Shown: piece by piece, positions 24,933-33,685 of the stretch
Numbering within the stretch: position 1 is the stretch's first letter
How the letters are laid out: every line of letters starts with the position of its first letter
Source of the DNA: JANRKT01 sp033763355
Lineage (GTDB): Bacteria > Bacteroidota > Bacteroidia > Chitinophagales > Chitinophagaceae
DNA length: 39,525 nt
Direction of reading: 5' to 3'
Assembly: GCA_033763355.1 (NCBI GenBank)
Contig: JANRKT010000079.1
Location: 1-39,525, forward strand
Notes under the pieces: generated by a model
The model's database searches: none
Seen by the model: the letters and a program-made list of their open reading frames with translations, nothing else
Told to the model about the DNA's origin: nothing
Made by a program: the position numbers and the translations under genes

Positions 24933-25310
24933 TTAAAGAATAAGCCTTTTGTATTCAAGGCTTGTTTTTGAAAAGTTTATGATCAGCCCTATTCTGCATC
25001 CCGAGACTTTCATATAATTCAGGGTTTGTGCAACATGCTCATCGGCAATCCCGTCTTCTGCAGCTTTTACTTCAATAATAATATTACCAAACATTATAAA
25101 ATCGGCAAAGAACTTATGCGTCAGTGGCTTTTCCTTATAATACACAACATACTCCTTTTCTCTTTCAACAATTATTCCTTTGCTGATAGCCTCCACTTCA
25201 ATTGCGTCTTTATAAACTATTTCAGAAAATCCGTAACCCAATTCCCGGTGTACTTCCATGCAAATACCTATAATCCTGTAAGTTTCACTTTTAAAAATAA
25301 ACCTGTCCAT
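24933..25310 (-). CDS. GxxExxY family protein
   Basis: 125 aa. ELGYGFSEIVYKDA gives the family name motif (G-FS-E-IV-Y); VEREKEYVVYYKEKPL, ADFIMFGNIIIEVKA and QTLNYMKVSGCRIGLIINF complete the conserved core. The D...E-x-K arrangement (ADF...IEVKA) resembles a PD-(D/E)xK nuclease-type fold; biochemical role is not established to my knowledge. The gene is tightly bracketed by inverted repeats (24906-24932 and 25326-25396), with the right one starting 15 bases before its start codon. It looks like an inserted unit between helicase and ssb. Confidence 0.88.
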   Translation of the reverse strand: MDRFIFKSETYRIIGICMEVHRELGYGFSEIVYKDAIEVEAISKGIIVEREKEYVVYYKEKPLTHKFFADFIMFGNIIIEVKAAEDGIADEHVAQTLNYMKVSGCRIGLIINFSKTSLEYKRLIL

Positions 25311-25325
25311 CGCTTAAGTTTTAAA

Positions 25326-25396
25326 AGCCACAGAAAACACAACTTTTTCTTCACACTCCCGAAACCCTTCTGTGCCAATCCGTGTAATCTGTGGCT
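25326..25396. repeat. Right repeat of the GxxExxY gene: 71-base hairpin element
   Basis: Begins AGCCACAGA (25326-25334) and ends TCTGTGGCT (25388-25396), so the element is itself an inverted repeat. Its right arm, read on the minus strand as GCCACAGATTACACGGATT, is the inverted partner of the left repeat at 24906-24932. It sits between the GxxExxY start codon and the end of ssb. Confidence 0.78.
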
Positions 25397-25408
25397 AAGT
25401 TTTTATTA

Positions 25409-25759
25409 TTAATTGACCGCTGCTGTTTTTGCTCCCAGCATCAGCAGTTCATTTACCTGTACTTCGGTAACATATTTCTTTACGCCGTCCTTATCGGTAT
25501 AGCTGCGGTTTACCAGTTTGCCTTCAATGGCCACTTCGCTTCCTTTTTGCAGGTATTTTTCTGCAATCTCCGCAACCTTGCCCCATGCTACCAGGTAATG
25601 CCACTGGGTTTCGGTTACTTTATCGCCTTTTGCATTGCGATATACTTCATTGGTGGCTACACTGAACCGTGCCCATTTTTTTCCGCTTTCTGTAGTGCGT
25701 ACATCAGGGTTATTACCCAAATTACCAATCAGCTGAACTTTGTTTTTAAGTGCATACAT
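25409..25759 (-). CDS. ssb: Short single-stranded DNA-binding protein
   Basis: 116 aa, one OB-fold: MYALKNKVQLIGNLGNNPDVR, ARFSVATNEVY, WHYLVAWGKVAEIAEKYLQKGSEVAIEGKL and YVTEVQVNELLML are the standard SSB core. The protein stops at LLMLGAKTAAVN, so it lacks the flexible tail and acidic DxxPF tip that recruit repair proteins. It is probably an accessory SSB rather than the replication one. A strong hairpin (25775-25793) lies 16 bases upstream of its start. Confidence 0.92.
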   Translation of the reverse strand: MYALKNKVQLIGNLGNNPDVRTTESGKKWARFSVATNEVYRNAKGDKVTETQWHYLVAWGKVAEIAEKYLQKGSEVAIEGKLVNRSYTDKDGVKKYVTEVQVNELLMLGAKTAAVN

Positions 25760-25774
25760 AGTTTTAAGTTTTGT

Positions 25775-25803
25775 GTCCCGCCTGATGCGGGACGGTTTTT
25801 TAA
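25775..25803 (+). terminator. Orphan terminator-like hairpin upstream of ssb
   Basis: GTCCCGC (25775-25781), 5-base loop, GCGGGAC (25787-25793), then GG and a T run. It has the form of a + strand rho-independent terminator, yet no + strand gene ends here. On the minus strand it falls in the ssb leader. It could be a dispersed palindrome, an antisense-RNA terminator or a leader structure. Confidence 0.5.
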
Positions 25804-25908
25804 TTTTGTTATCTCAGCCAACCGGTGACGTCCTGCCGTTTGACAACACAAAGATGACATGACGCAAAACCCTTAGCCGGATTTTACCCGTTTCTTCCCG
25901 AAGCTAAA

Positions 25909-25940
25909 CGTGTGTAAACGTTTGCACACGGATATTTTTC
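25909..25940 (+). promoter_or_regulatory. LacI/cre-type operator abutting a -7 element
   Basis: A 22-base palindrome at 25909-25930 with core GTGTAAACGTTTGCACAC and only one mismatched pair. The centre fits the LacI-family pattern and the cre form TGNAAACGNNNNCA. Directly downstream TATTTTTC (25933-25940) resembles the -7 element TAnnTTT(G/C). The operator therefore covers the spacer and -33 region, a position suited to repression of the gene starting at 25969 and possibly the glucosidase beyond. Confidence 0.7.
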
Positions 25941-25968
25941 CTTACCTTAATGCCCTGAAATACGCACC

Positions 25969-26343
25969 ATGACTGCACCTGACAATAAAACCTGCCTGTA
26001 CTGCGGCAAGGCCCTCAAAGGAAGAGTGGACAAAAAATTTTGTGATGATTATTGCCGAAACAATTACAACAACCAGCAAAAAGCAAAAAGCAGCTACAGC
26101 AGTTATGTGCGCAACATCAACAACAGCTTATTAAAAAACCGGCGCATACTGGAAAGTATATTGCCAGAAAACGAAGAAATGGCCAAAGCAACACATGATA
26201 AACTGGTACAAAAAGGCTTCTTGTTTAAATACCATACCCATACTTATGCAAATAAAAAAGGGCAGACCTATTTCTTCTGCTATGATTACGGATACCTGCC
26301 GCTGGAGAACGACTGGTTCCTTGTGGTAAGAAGAAAGGAATAG
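25969..26343 (+). CDS. Small zinc-ribbon protein, hypothetical
   Basis: 124 aa. The N-terminus CLYCGKALKGRVDKKFCDDYC is a CxxC...CxxxC zinc site (C10, C13, C26, C30), followed by basic, Asn/Gln-rich helix RNNYNNQQKAKSSYSSYVRNINN and a C-terminal beta-rich part (YFFCYDYGYLPLENDWFLVVRRK). A small DNA- or RNA-binding protein is plausible. It is preceded by a LacI/cre-type operator and followed 164 bases later on the same strand by the glucosidase gene. Function not known. Confidence 0.75.
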   Translation: MTAPDNKTCLYCGKALKGRVDKKFCDDYCRNNYNNQQKAKSSYSSYVRNINNSLLKNRRILESILPENEEMAKATHDKLVQKGFLFKYHTHTYANKKGQTYFFCYDYGYLPLENDWFLVVRRKE

Positions 26344-26507
26344 AAAACCCCATGTGGGCTTCTTGTCGTAATTTCATAACATCAACACAGTTGCCTGAAG
26401 AAAGAATATTTGAAAAGAGAATCTTATCCCTCTTTCTTTTCAGCGTTGCATTTGCCGGTTATTAAAACACCCTGGATATTTCAGGCAAAAGAAAAGAACA
26501 ATTAAAA

Positions 26508-29174
26508 ATGACAACAGAACATCAGCGGCTTTCAGTTAATGATACCAAAAAAGTACCCCTTGAACAATGGGGCCCCTACATGAGCGAAAGGCAATGGGGC
26601 ACAGTGCGGGAAGATTACAGCAGCAATGGCGATGCATGGAATTATTTTCCTTTCAGCCACTCACATTGCAGGGCATACCGCTGGGGAGAAGATGGCATTG
26701 CGGGCATTTCTGATTTTTACCAGACCCTTTGTTTTGCCATAGCGCTCTGGAACGGCAAAGACCCCATTCTTAAAGAAAGGCTTTTTGGCCTGGGCAATAC
26801 CGAGGGCAATCATGGCGAAGATGTAAAGGAACTGTATTACTATCTTGATAACCTCCCCACTCATTATTATATGGAATACCTGTACAAATACCCGCAGCAG
26901 GAATTTCCGTATAAAGAACTTATTGCCGAAAACCGCAAGCGCAGCCGCCAGGAACCGGAATACGAGATACTTGATACCAGCGCTTTTGACAACAACGAGT
27001 ATTTTGATGTAGGGGTTACTTACGCCAAGCAAAATTCAAAAGATATTTTTATACGCATTGAAATTACCAACCGCTACCATAAACCCGCAGGCATAACCCT
27101 GCTGCCCACCTTATGGTTTTATAACCGCTGGGCGTTCGACCCCGAAGAAAAAAAACCGATAATTGCTTTAAAAGATAAAAACTGTGTGCGGGCCAACCAC
27201 CACAGGCTGGGTGCATATTATTTATATTTTCAAACGCCGCATGACAGGTTGTTTACTGAAAATGAAACCAACACAGAGATTGTAACAGGCAGGGCGAATG
27301 ACAGTATCTTTACCAAAGACGCTTTTAACGAAGCCATTATTAATGGTAAAAACACAGAAGAACTAAGAAAGAAAAAAAGCGGCACCAAATTCTCACCTGT
27401 TTACAAATACCAGGTTGCCGCGGGGGAAAAGCAAACCATTTTTTTACGGCTCACCAGTAAAATGATGGATAACCCTTTTGCAAACGGGTTTGAAAACATT
27501 TTTGCATTACGAAAAGATGAGGCTGATGAATTTTACAATGATGTTTTAAAAAATGTAACCGATCCCGGTCTTAGACAGATACAGCGCCAGGCTTTGGCCG
27601 GGTTACTATGGAGCAAACAGTATTATCATTTTGATGTGGGCAGGTGGCTTACCACCAGCGACGGCGTTACACCGGTAAACCCGGGTAAGTTAAACGGCCG
27701 CAACAGCGACTGGAAGCACCTGAAAAACCAGGACATTATTTCAATGCCCGATAAATGGGAGTTTCCCTGGTATGCTGCATGGGACCTTGCCTACCAATGT
27801 ATCCCAATGGCCATGGTTGACCCTTCATTTGCCAAACACCAGTTGTTGCTCATCATGCGGGAATGGTATATGAAACCCGACGGGCAGTTACCCGCATACG
27901 AATGGAACTTTGGCGATGTCAATCCCCCTGTTCAGGCATGGGCTGCGTTAAAAGTTTATCACATTGAAAAAGCAAAAAAGGGCAAAGGCGATATTACTTT
28001 TCTGAAAAGGATATTCCAGAAACTGCTCATCAATTTTACCTGGTGGATCAACCGTAAAGACCCCAACGGCAACAACATGTTTGAAGGGGGCTTTCTTGGC
28101 CTTGATAATATTGGCGTGTTCAACCGCAGCAGCCAGTTGCCCGGCCAGATGCAGCTTGAGCAGGCAGATGGCACCAGCTGGATGGGCATGTATGCATTGA
28201 ACATGATGGACATTGCACTTGAAATAGCGATGCACGATGTATCATTTGAAGACACTGCCACCAAATTTTTTGAACAGTTTGTTTTAATAGCAGAGGCCAT
28301 GAACCTGCATGGCATGTGGAATGAAGAGGACCGTTTTTTTTATGATACGCTTGTTATTGCCGGCTCGGCGCCATTGCAGTTGCGCATCCAGTCGGTAGTG
28401 GGGCTTACCAGTTTATTTGCGGTTTCAGTAATTAAAAAGAAAACGCTTGATAAACTGGAAGATTTTAAAAAGCGTACCCAGTGGTTTGAAAACTACCGGC
28501 TGAAGAATAACCTGTTCTGGCCCAATGAAGAAAGGAGCGACGGCAAAGAAATACTGTTATCGCTGGTTCCCATAAGGAGGCTGGTGTATCTTTTACAAAG
28601 GTTGCTGAATGAAAAAGAATTTCTCTCCGCCGGGGGCATCAGAGCTTTGTCGAAGCACCATGAAAAAAATCCTTACACAGTAAATATCGGAGGTGTGGAA
28701 TATACCATCCGCTACGATCCGGGGGATTCAACCTCAGATTTTTTTGGCGGCAATTCCAACTGGCGGGGGCCGGTGTGGATACCGATGAACTACATTATTA
28801 TACAATCCATACGCCGCTATGCAGATTTTTACGGCGATACCTTGCTGGTGGAATACCCGACAGGTTCAGGAAAAAAAATGAACCTGCACGATGTGGCAGA
28901 TGAACTTACCCGCAGGGTAATCAGCTTATTTGAAAGGGATGAAGAAGGCAACCGCCCCCTTCATGCAGATTACAACTGGTTTTATAAACAACCCGGCAAT
29001 GAACACCTCGTTTTATTCTTCGAATACTTTCATGGCGATACCGGCCGCGGCCTCGGCGCCAGCCATCAAACAGGCTGGACGGCATTGGTAGCCGAACTGA
29101 TTAATGAACTAAAGGAAGAAAAGATAAAAGATGTGCCGGAGGTGGTGGAAGTGGATGAGGAGGAGAAGGGGTAA
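26508..29174 (+). CDS. GH63-like glucosidase
   Basis: 888 aa, no signal peptide, so cytosolic. The N-terminal region (WGPYMSERQWGTVREDYSSNGDAWNYFPFSHS) and the (alpha/alpha)6 barrel (PWYAAWDLAYQC, GQLPAYEWNFGDVNPPVQAWA, GGFLGLDNIGVFNRS, NSNWRGPVWIPMNY, HTGWTALVAELI-like end GASHQTGWTALVAELI) match the long mannosyl-oligosaccharide-glucosidase-like proteins of bacteria. The Asp of AAWDLAY and a Glu near the C-terminus (LFFEYFHGDTGRGLG) are candidate catalytic residues. Likely acts on an internal alpha-glucoside such as a glucosylglycerate- or trehalose-type solute or a glycan; the substrate is not readable. The LacI-type operator upstream of the preceding gene suggests sugar-responsive control. 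Confidence 0.87.
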   Translation: MTTEHQRLSVNDTKKVPLEQWGPYMSERQWGTVREDYSSNGDAWNYFPFSHSHCRAYRWGEDGIAGISDFYQTLCFAIALWNGKDPILKERLFGLGNTEGNHGEDVKELYYYLDNLPTHYYMEYLYKYPQQEFPYKELIAENRKRSRQEPEYEILDTSAFDNNEYFDVGVTYAKQNSKDIFIRIEITNRYHKPAGITLLPTLWFYNRWAFDPEEKKPIIALKDKNCVRANHHRLGAYYLYFQTPHDRLFTENETNTEIVTGRANDSIFTKDAFNEAIINGKNTEELRKKKSGTKFSPVYKYQVAAGEKQTIFLRLTSKMMDNPFANGFENIFALRKDEADEFYNDVLKNVTDPGLRQIQRQALAGLLWSKQYYHFDVGRWLTTSDGVTPVNPGKLNGRNSDWKHLKNQDIISMPDKWEFPWYAAWDLAYQCIPMAMVDPSFAKHQLLLIMREWYMKPDGQLPAYEWNFGDVNPPVQAWAALKVYHIEKAKKGKGDITFLKRIFQKLLINFTWWINRKDPNGNNMFEGGFLGLDNIGVFNRSSQLPGQMQLEQADGTSWMGMYALNMMDIALEIAMHDVSFEDTATKFFEQFVLIAEAMNLHGMWNEEDRFFYDTLVIAGSAPLQLRIQSVVGLTSLFAVSVIKKKTLDKLEDFKKRTQWFENYRLKNNLFWPNEERSDGKEILLSLVPIRRLVYLLQRLLNEKEFLSAGGIRALSKHHEKNPYTVNIGGVEYTIRYDPGDSTSDFFGGNSNWRGPVWIPMNYIIIQSIRRYADFYGDTLLVEYPTGSGKKMNLHDVADELTRRVISLFERDEEGNRPLHADYNWFYKQPGNEHLVLFFEYFHGDTGRGLGASHQTGWTALVAELINELKEEKIKDVPEVVEVDEEEKG

Positions 29175-29352
29175 TCGGTCCCTTATTCGCAATTAATCTT
29201 TAGGGATTACCAGTCTTTTTACAGATGATAAAGTAAGAATTTGCTGGTTTGTTTACTGTACATGCCTCATGCTAGCAATAGCATCAGTCAATAGCCGGAA
29301 GTGTGTAGTATTGATGTGAGTTATTATTTTAAATCTCTTCGGCAAAAATATA

Positions 29353-29502
29353 TCAGCGTTGAGGGTAAAGGTTCGTATAGATGGTGATTGCTATTTCTTC
29401 AGCAAGGTTTGTCTTACCGACCTGACGGGGATCTAAAACACTAACAGCCGGAAACTCATCCGGCAGTTTAATAATTTCAGCCTGGGCTTCTCTCTTAATC
29501 AT
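29353..29502 (-). pseudogene. Remnant of an AAA_14/DUF4143-type ATPase
   Basis: MIKREAQAEIIKLPDEFPAVSVLDPRQVGKTNLAEE aligns with the N-terminus of the common AAA_14 ATPases (usually MIKR...FPvv.vtGPRQSGKTTL). Only about 50 residues remain. The Walker A motif has lost its first Gly (DPRQVGKT), and the frame ends at NLYPQR. The several hundred residues expected afterwards are absent on this strand. A decayed fragment, not a functional gene. Confidence 0.7.
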
Positions 29503-29585
29503 CCTTGAAATTATAACACAAAATGTTCGATTGGCAAGGAAGGGTTTAATTAAAAAGCGGCAACCAGCCTGCAACTGAATAAAAT

Positions 29586-29614
29586 AAAAAGCCTCAAATT
29601 AATGAGGCCTTTTT
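29586..29614 (-). terminator. Terminator of the tRNA transcript
   Basis: GCCTCA (29591-29596) and TGAGGC (29603-29608) with A run on one side and T run on the other, so it can work in both directions. It lies 21 bases beyond the 3' end of the minus-strand tRNA. Confidence 0.7.
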
Positions 29615-29634
29615 ATTTAGAATCTGCTTTCTTG

Positions 29635-29707
29635 TGGTGTGGGGCGGGATCGAACCGCCGACACAAGGATTTTCAGTCCTTTGCTCTACCAACTGAGCTA
29701 CCGCACC
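29635..29707 (-). tRNA. tRNA-Phe (GAA)
   Basis: A 73-nt cloverleaf: acceptor GGTGCGG/CCACACC, D stem GCTC/GAGC, anticodon arm AAGGA-CTGAAAA-TCCTT with anticodon GAA, 5-base variable loop, T arm GGCGG-TTCGATC-CCGCC, discriminator A. CCA is not encoded. Position 5 is C opposite A68, a mismatch in the acceptor stem; the T needed to pair with A68 would be expected. All other stems pair fully. Confidence 0.95.
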
Positions 29708-30349
29708 ATCATTATCTGCTACCAATCCCGCTTCCGCTGCACTTCAGAGGGACCTTGTTTTTCTAACATTCCTTCGTCATGTTGAAAAACTACGGCTGAG
29801 CTACCGCACCGTCTGTTCAGAAATATTTGCCAATAAATAGTCATTCTGAACGGACGGCAAAATTAAGTGTTTACTGATTAAATCCCCTAAAAAATTGTAC
29901 CCTTTGTATCCGGCCGTTCGGCTAATAATATCCCCGCAGGTTTTACCGGTCCATATTAAATATATACCTAAATCCCTTAACTTGGGCCCCGCCGGAGGTT
30001 AACCACCTCCCCTTCATACCACATAAAGAAAACTTACTTTAATGATAACAGTAAGTTAAACTACTGGTGTAAACCGGTTCCTAATTTCGGGCGTAATTAA
30101 TACCGGCTGCCCGCACTTGCCATACGAATCCGGGTTTCAACACCCCCGCTTGCTGTTCAAAACGGTTTGGGTAGCAGGAAATAATCTTACGATTGAATGC
30201 TGTATTTAAAAAAACTGATTGATCCCGGGCAGGAAAATTACCGGCGGGATAAATTTTGTTTTGATACCAAAAACAAAAACCTTTTTAATAAATATAGTAA
30301 CCCATTCACGAACACTTATTGATTTTAAAAACTACTAAACTGCTCATGT
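29708..30349. other. 642-base intergenic region between tRNA-Phe and the TonB receptor
   Basis: No gene supported. It holds the tRNA 5' fragment (29796-29810), an imperfect hairpin with arms GTTTTTCTAACA / TGTTGAAAAAC (about 29758-29789), and a GGAGGT-TAACC-ACCTCC hairpin (29994-30010). The last ~150 bases should contain the TonB receptor promoter; TAAATTTTG near 30250 is the nearest to a -7 element but does not fit the consensus well. Confidence 0.6.
29796..29810 (-). repeat. Fragment of a tRNA 5' end
   Basis: GGTGCGGTAGCTCAG on the minus strand, identical to the first 15 nt of the tRNA-Phe, 103 bases upstream of it. Similarity continues weakly for a few bases with a one-base gap, then stops. 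No anticodon or T arm follows, so it is a remnant of a duplicated tRNA or a recombination footprint. Confidence 0.8.
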
Positions 30350-33300
30350 ATGAGAAAAGCTTATTTGCTTACGGCTGCACTGATCTTACTGTCTTTTGTA
30401 ACCATTGCACAGGTTACCAACAGCAGCATTACCGGCTCTGTTGCGGGTGATGACAAAAACCCGTTACAGGGCGCAACCATTACCGCTTTGCACCAGCCTT
30501 CGGGCACACGTTATGTAACCACCAGCGGCAAAGGGGGGCTGTTTACCTTTCCCAGTGTAAGGGTAGGCGGCCCGTACAAGGTTACCGTATCTTTTTCCGG
30601 TTATGCCGATAAAGAACAAAATGATGTATATGCTTCATTGGGCAATACCGTAAATGTTGACCTTGTGCTGAGTGTAAAGGCACAGGAACTTTCTGCAGTG
30701 GTAATAACCACATCCCGCAACCCCATTTTAAACTCCAAAGCTACCGGCGCTTCGGCAACTATCGGCCGGGAAGCGCTGAACCGTACGCCAACTATTGGAC
30801 GTACCGTAAACGACATTACAAAGTACAATGCCTACAGCAACGGCCGCTCTTTTGCAGGGCAGGACAGCCGGTTCAACAACTTTACCATTGATGGCTCTGT
30901 TTTTAATAATGGATTTGGACTGGGCAGCCAGGCGCAGGCAGGAGGCCGTACCAATTCCGGCGCCATCTCCCTGGATGCGCTGGAAGAACTTCAAATAAAC
31001 ATTGCCCCTTATGATATCCGCCAGTCCGGCTTTGTTGGCGCTGCCATAAATGCTGTTACACGCAGCGGAACAAACGATTTTTCGGGTTCAGTTTTCCGTT
31101 TCTGGAACAACCGTGACCTTGCCGGAACCAAAGCGGCAAGCGGTAAAGTTCCCACAACCCCTTTTGAAGTAAGTACAAATGGTTTTCGTGTTGGCGGGCC
31201 TATTATAAAAAACAAGCTGTTCTTCTTTATTAATGGTGAGTTTACCAACAGCACACGTCCTGCTTTGGACTGGGTAGCCAACGGTTCAACCTCCGGGGGC
31301 AATGCAAGCCGCACCACACTTACCGACCTTACCGACCTAAAGCAATTCATGAACACAAATTTTGGATGGGACATGGGCGCTACGGATAATTATAACAATG
31401 AATCTTTCAGCCGTAAAATGCTGGCCCGTATAGACTATAACATCAGTGATAAGCACAAGCTCACTGTCCGCTATTCGCACCACAACAGCGAAAGCGACAT
31501 ACTCATCAGCAACAGCAGTTCAGGTAATACAGCGGGTAACGGCAACAGGCAGAACCTTGCACTTGCCATATCAGGCCAGAACACAGGATATATTATCCAG
31601 GATAATACCCGTTCGGCAGTTGTGGAACTCAACTCAAGTTTCAGGAACAAGGTTTCTAACCAGTTTCTCGTAACTTATAACAAACAAATTGAAGACCGGG
31701 CTTACCGCACAGCTTTGTTCCCCACCATTGATATTTTAAAAGATGGCAGCACTTACACAGCGCTGGGCTTCGATCCTTTTACGCCAAACAACAGGCTTGA
31801 CTATTATACTTTCAACATTACCAACAACACTACATTCATCCGCGGCAAGCATAATATTACTGTTGGCGCCGCATTTGAAACATTCAAATCAAACAACCTG
31901 TTTTTTTATGCATCAAACGGGGTGTGGGTATTTAACAGCATAGATGATTTTAAAGTTGCGGCACTTGCTTACAAAGCCAATCCCAATCTTACGGTATCCC
32001 CTGTGCCCGTTGCCAGGTTCAATTACCGTTATACACTACTTCCTGATGGCAGGCTGCCATGGCAGGTGTTTAAAACCCAAACCTACAGCGTGTATGGACA
32101 GGATGAGTTTAAGGTTAACCGCAAACTCCGCATTACGGCGGGTTTACGTTTTGATTACCTGAATATCCCCAACACCGCAACAGACTATGCAAACCCCTAT
32201 GTTTCCGGCCTTACTTTTAAAACACCGGAAGGCAGCGATTACAAAGTAAATACCGCTACAATGCCCGGGTCAAGGTTATATGCTTCGCCACGCGTAGGTT
32301 TTAACCTTGATGTACACGGCAACCGCAAAACCCAGGTCCGCGGCGGTACGGGTATATTTCTTTCCCGCATGCCCTACGTACTTATCAGCAACCAGCTTGG
32401 CAACAATGGTGTAAACATCGGGTTGATAAATGTAACCGGCAACACCGCATTAAACTATCCTTTTACACTTGACCCCAGCCGTTATACACCTGTCAACACA
32501 GACATTAATACTTTGCGTGGCTACAATGTAAACTATGGCGACCCCAACCTGAAGTTCCCCCAAACATGGAAAAGCAATGTGGCTGTTGACCAGAAATTAC
32601 CTTTTGCAGATATCATAGCCACTGTGGAATTCATTTACAATAAAAACATCAACGCACTTCATTACGAAGACGTGAACATGAAAGCCCCTTCAGGAAAACT
32701 GGCAAGCGGCGCAGATAACCGCGACATTTACCCGGCACTTGACCTTACGGGAAGCGCTGCCACAAATGCCCGCTTTATCAATCCCGGCATTGGTAATGTA
32801 TTTGTATTAACCAACAACAGCGAAGGGTATTCTTATTCCTTTACCGGCAAACTTGAAAAACCCATTACGAAAAACTGGGGCGGCCTGCTTGCATATACAT
32901 ATGCCAAATCAACCGACCTGGCCTTTGTTGCAAGCACTGTTAATGCCAATGTGCCTTCTATTTACGGGCTCAACTACCTGAGGAATGGTTTCAGCGACAA
33001 TGACCTCCGCCATCGTTTTATCGGAAATATCAGCTACAGGATTTTATATGGTAATAAAATCGGGGGCGGCACTACAGTTACATTGGGTGTTGTTTCAGCA
33101 AGCGGAACCAAACTTTCCTATACCGCCAGCAACGACATGAACGGAGACGGGCAGATCAATGACCTGATTTATGTTCCTGCAAACGGAAGCAACCTGGTGT
33201 TCCAGGATTATACCACAAGCGGCAATACTTTTACAGCAGCACAACAACAAGCCGCTTTTAATGCATACATCAACAACCATCCTTACCTGAAAGACCGCCG

Positions 33301-33664
33301 TGGCAATTATGCTGAACGCAATGGCGCTCCATTACCGTGGTTAACCCGTTTTGATTTCAGCGTAGAACAGGATTTCATTATAAAGATTGGTAAAAGCAAA
33401 AAGGCCAATATATTCCGTTTCCGTGCAGACATCCTCAATTTCGGAAACCTGATTAATAAAAACTGGGGCGTGGGCAATGTAACCACTACCACCCAGCCGC
33501 TTAACTACCGTGGCAGGAATGCGCAGGGCGAACCCATTTACCGTCTCGCCACACAGGTGGTAAGCGGCCAAACCATTTTGCTGCGTGATGCCTTTGTAAA
33601 ATCGCTTACCATTGATGATGTGTACCAGGTTCAGCTGGGCATACGGTACATATTCAACAATTAA
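30350..33664 (+). CDS. TonB-dependent outer-membrane receptor, Oar-like
   Basis: 1104 aa. Signal peptide (MRKAYLLTAALILLSFVTIAQ), then a carboxypeptidase-regulatory-like beta domain (~25-110, SITGSVAGDDKNPLQGATITAL), then a plug domain (~115-260, with NDITKYNAYSNGRSFAGQDSRFNNFTIDGS and EELQINIAPYDIRQSGFVGAAINAVTRSGTN) and a ~22-strand barrel ending in LGIRYIFNN. The features match Oar/Cna-B-type TonB receptors. No SusD-like lipoprotein gene or anti-sigma/sigma pair is beside it, so it is not a SusCD glycan system. Ligand unknown. A strong terminator follows. Confidence 0.92.
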   Translation: MRKAYLLTAALILLSFVTIAQVTNSSITGSVAGDDKNPLQGATITALHQPSGTRYVTTSGKGGLFTFPSVRVGGPYKVTVSFSGYADKEQNDVYASLGNTVNVDLVLSVKAQELSAVVITTSRNPILNSKATGASATIGREALNRTPTIGRTVNDITKYNAYSNGRSFAGQDSRFNNFTIDGSVFNNGFGLGSQAQAGGRTNSGAISLDALEELQINIAPYDIRQSGFVGAAINAVTRSGTNDFSGSVFRFWNNRDLAGTKAASGKVPTTPFEVSTNGFRVGGPIIKNKLFFFINGEFTNSTRPALDWVANGSTSGGNASRTTLTDLTDLKQFMNTNFGWDMGATDNYNNESFSRKMLARIDYNISDKHKLTVRYSHHNSESDILISNSSSGNTAGNGNRQNLALAISGQNTGYIIQDNTRSAVVELNSSFRNKVSNQFLVTYNKQIEDRAYRTALFPTIDILKDGSTYTALGFDPFTPNNRLDYYTFNITNNTTFIRGKHNITVGAAFETFKSNNLFFYASNGVWVFNSIDDFKVAALAYKANPNLTVSPVPVARFNYRYTLLPDGRLPWQVFKTQTYSVYGQDEFKVNRKLRITAGLRFDYLNIPNTATDYANPYVSGLTFKTPEGSDYKVNTATMPGSRLYASPRVGFNLDVHGNRKTQVRGGTGIFLSRMPYVLISNQLGNNGVNIGLINVTGNTALNYPFTLDPSRYTPVNTDINTLRGYNVNYGDPNLKFPQTWKSNVAVDQKLPFADIIATVEFIYNKNINALHYEDVNMKAPSGKLASGADNRDIYPALDLTGSAATNARFINPGIGNVFVLTNNSEGYSYSFTGKLEKPITKNWGGLLAYTYAKSTDLAFVASTVNANVPSIYGLNYLRNGFSDNDLRHRFIGNISYRILYGNKIGGGTTVTLGVVSASGTKLSYTASNDMNGDGQINDLIYVPANGSNLVFQDYTTSGNTFTAAQQQAAFNAYINNHPYLKDRRGNYAERNGAPLPWLTRFDFSVEQDFIIKIGKSKKANIFRFRADILNFGNLINKNWGVGNVTTTTQPLNYRGRNAQGEPIYRLATQVVSGQTILLRDAFVKSLTIDDVYQVQLGIRYIFNN

Positions 33665-33685
33665 ACACGAATGTGTTGTTATAAT

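Noticed and set aside
29353..29574. 73-codon ORF as an intact gene
   Set aside because: Only a fragment of an AAA_14 ATPase with a damaged Walker A motif; the first 24 codons are unrelated.
30245..30265. TAAATTTTG as the promoter of the TonB receptor
   Set aside because: Spacing within the element is one base too long for TAnnTTTG and no -33 element is clear.
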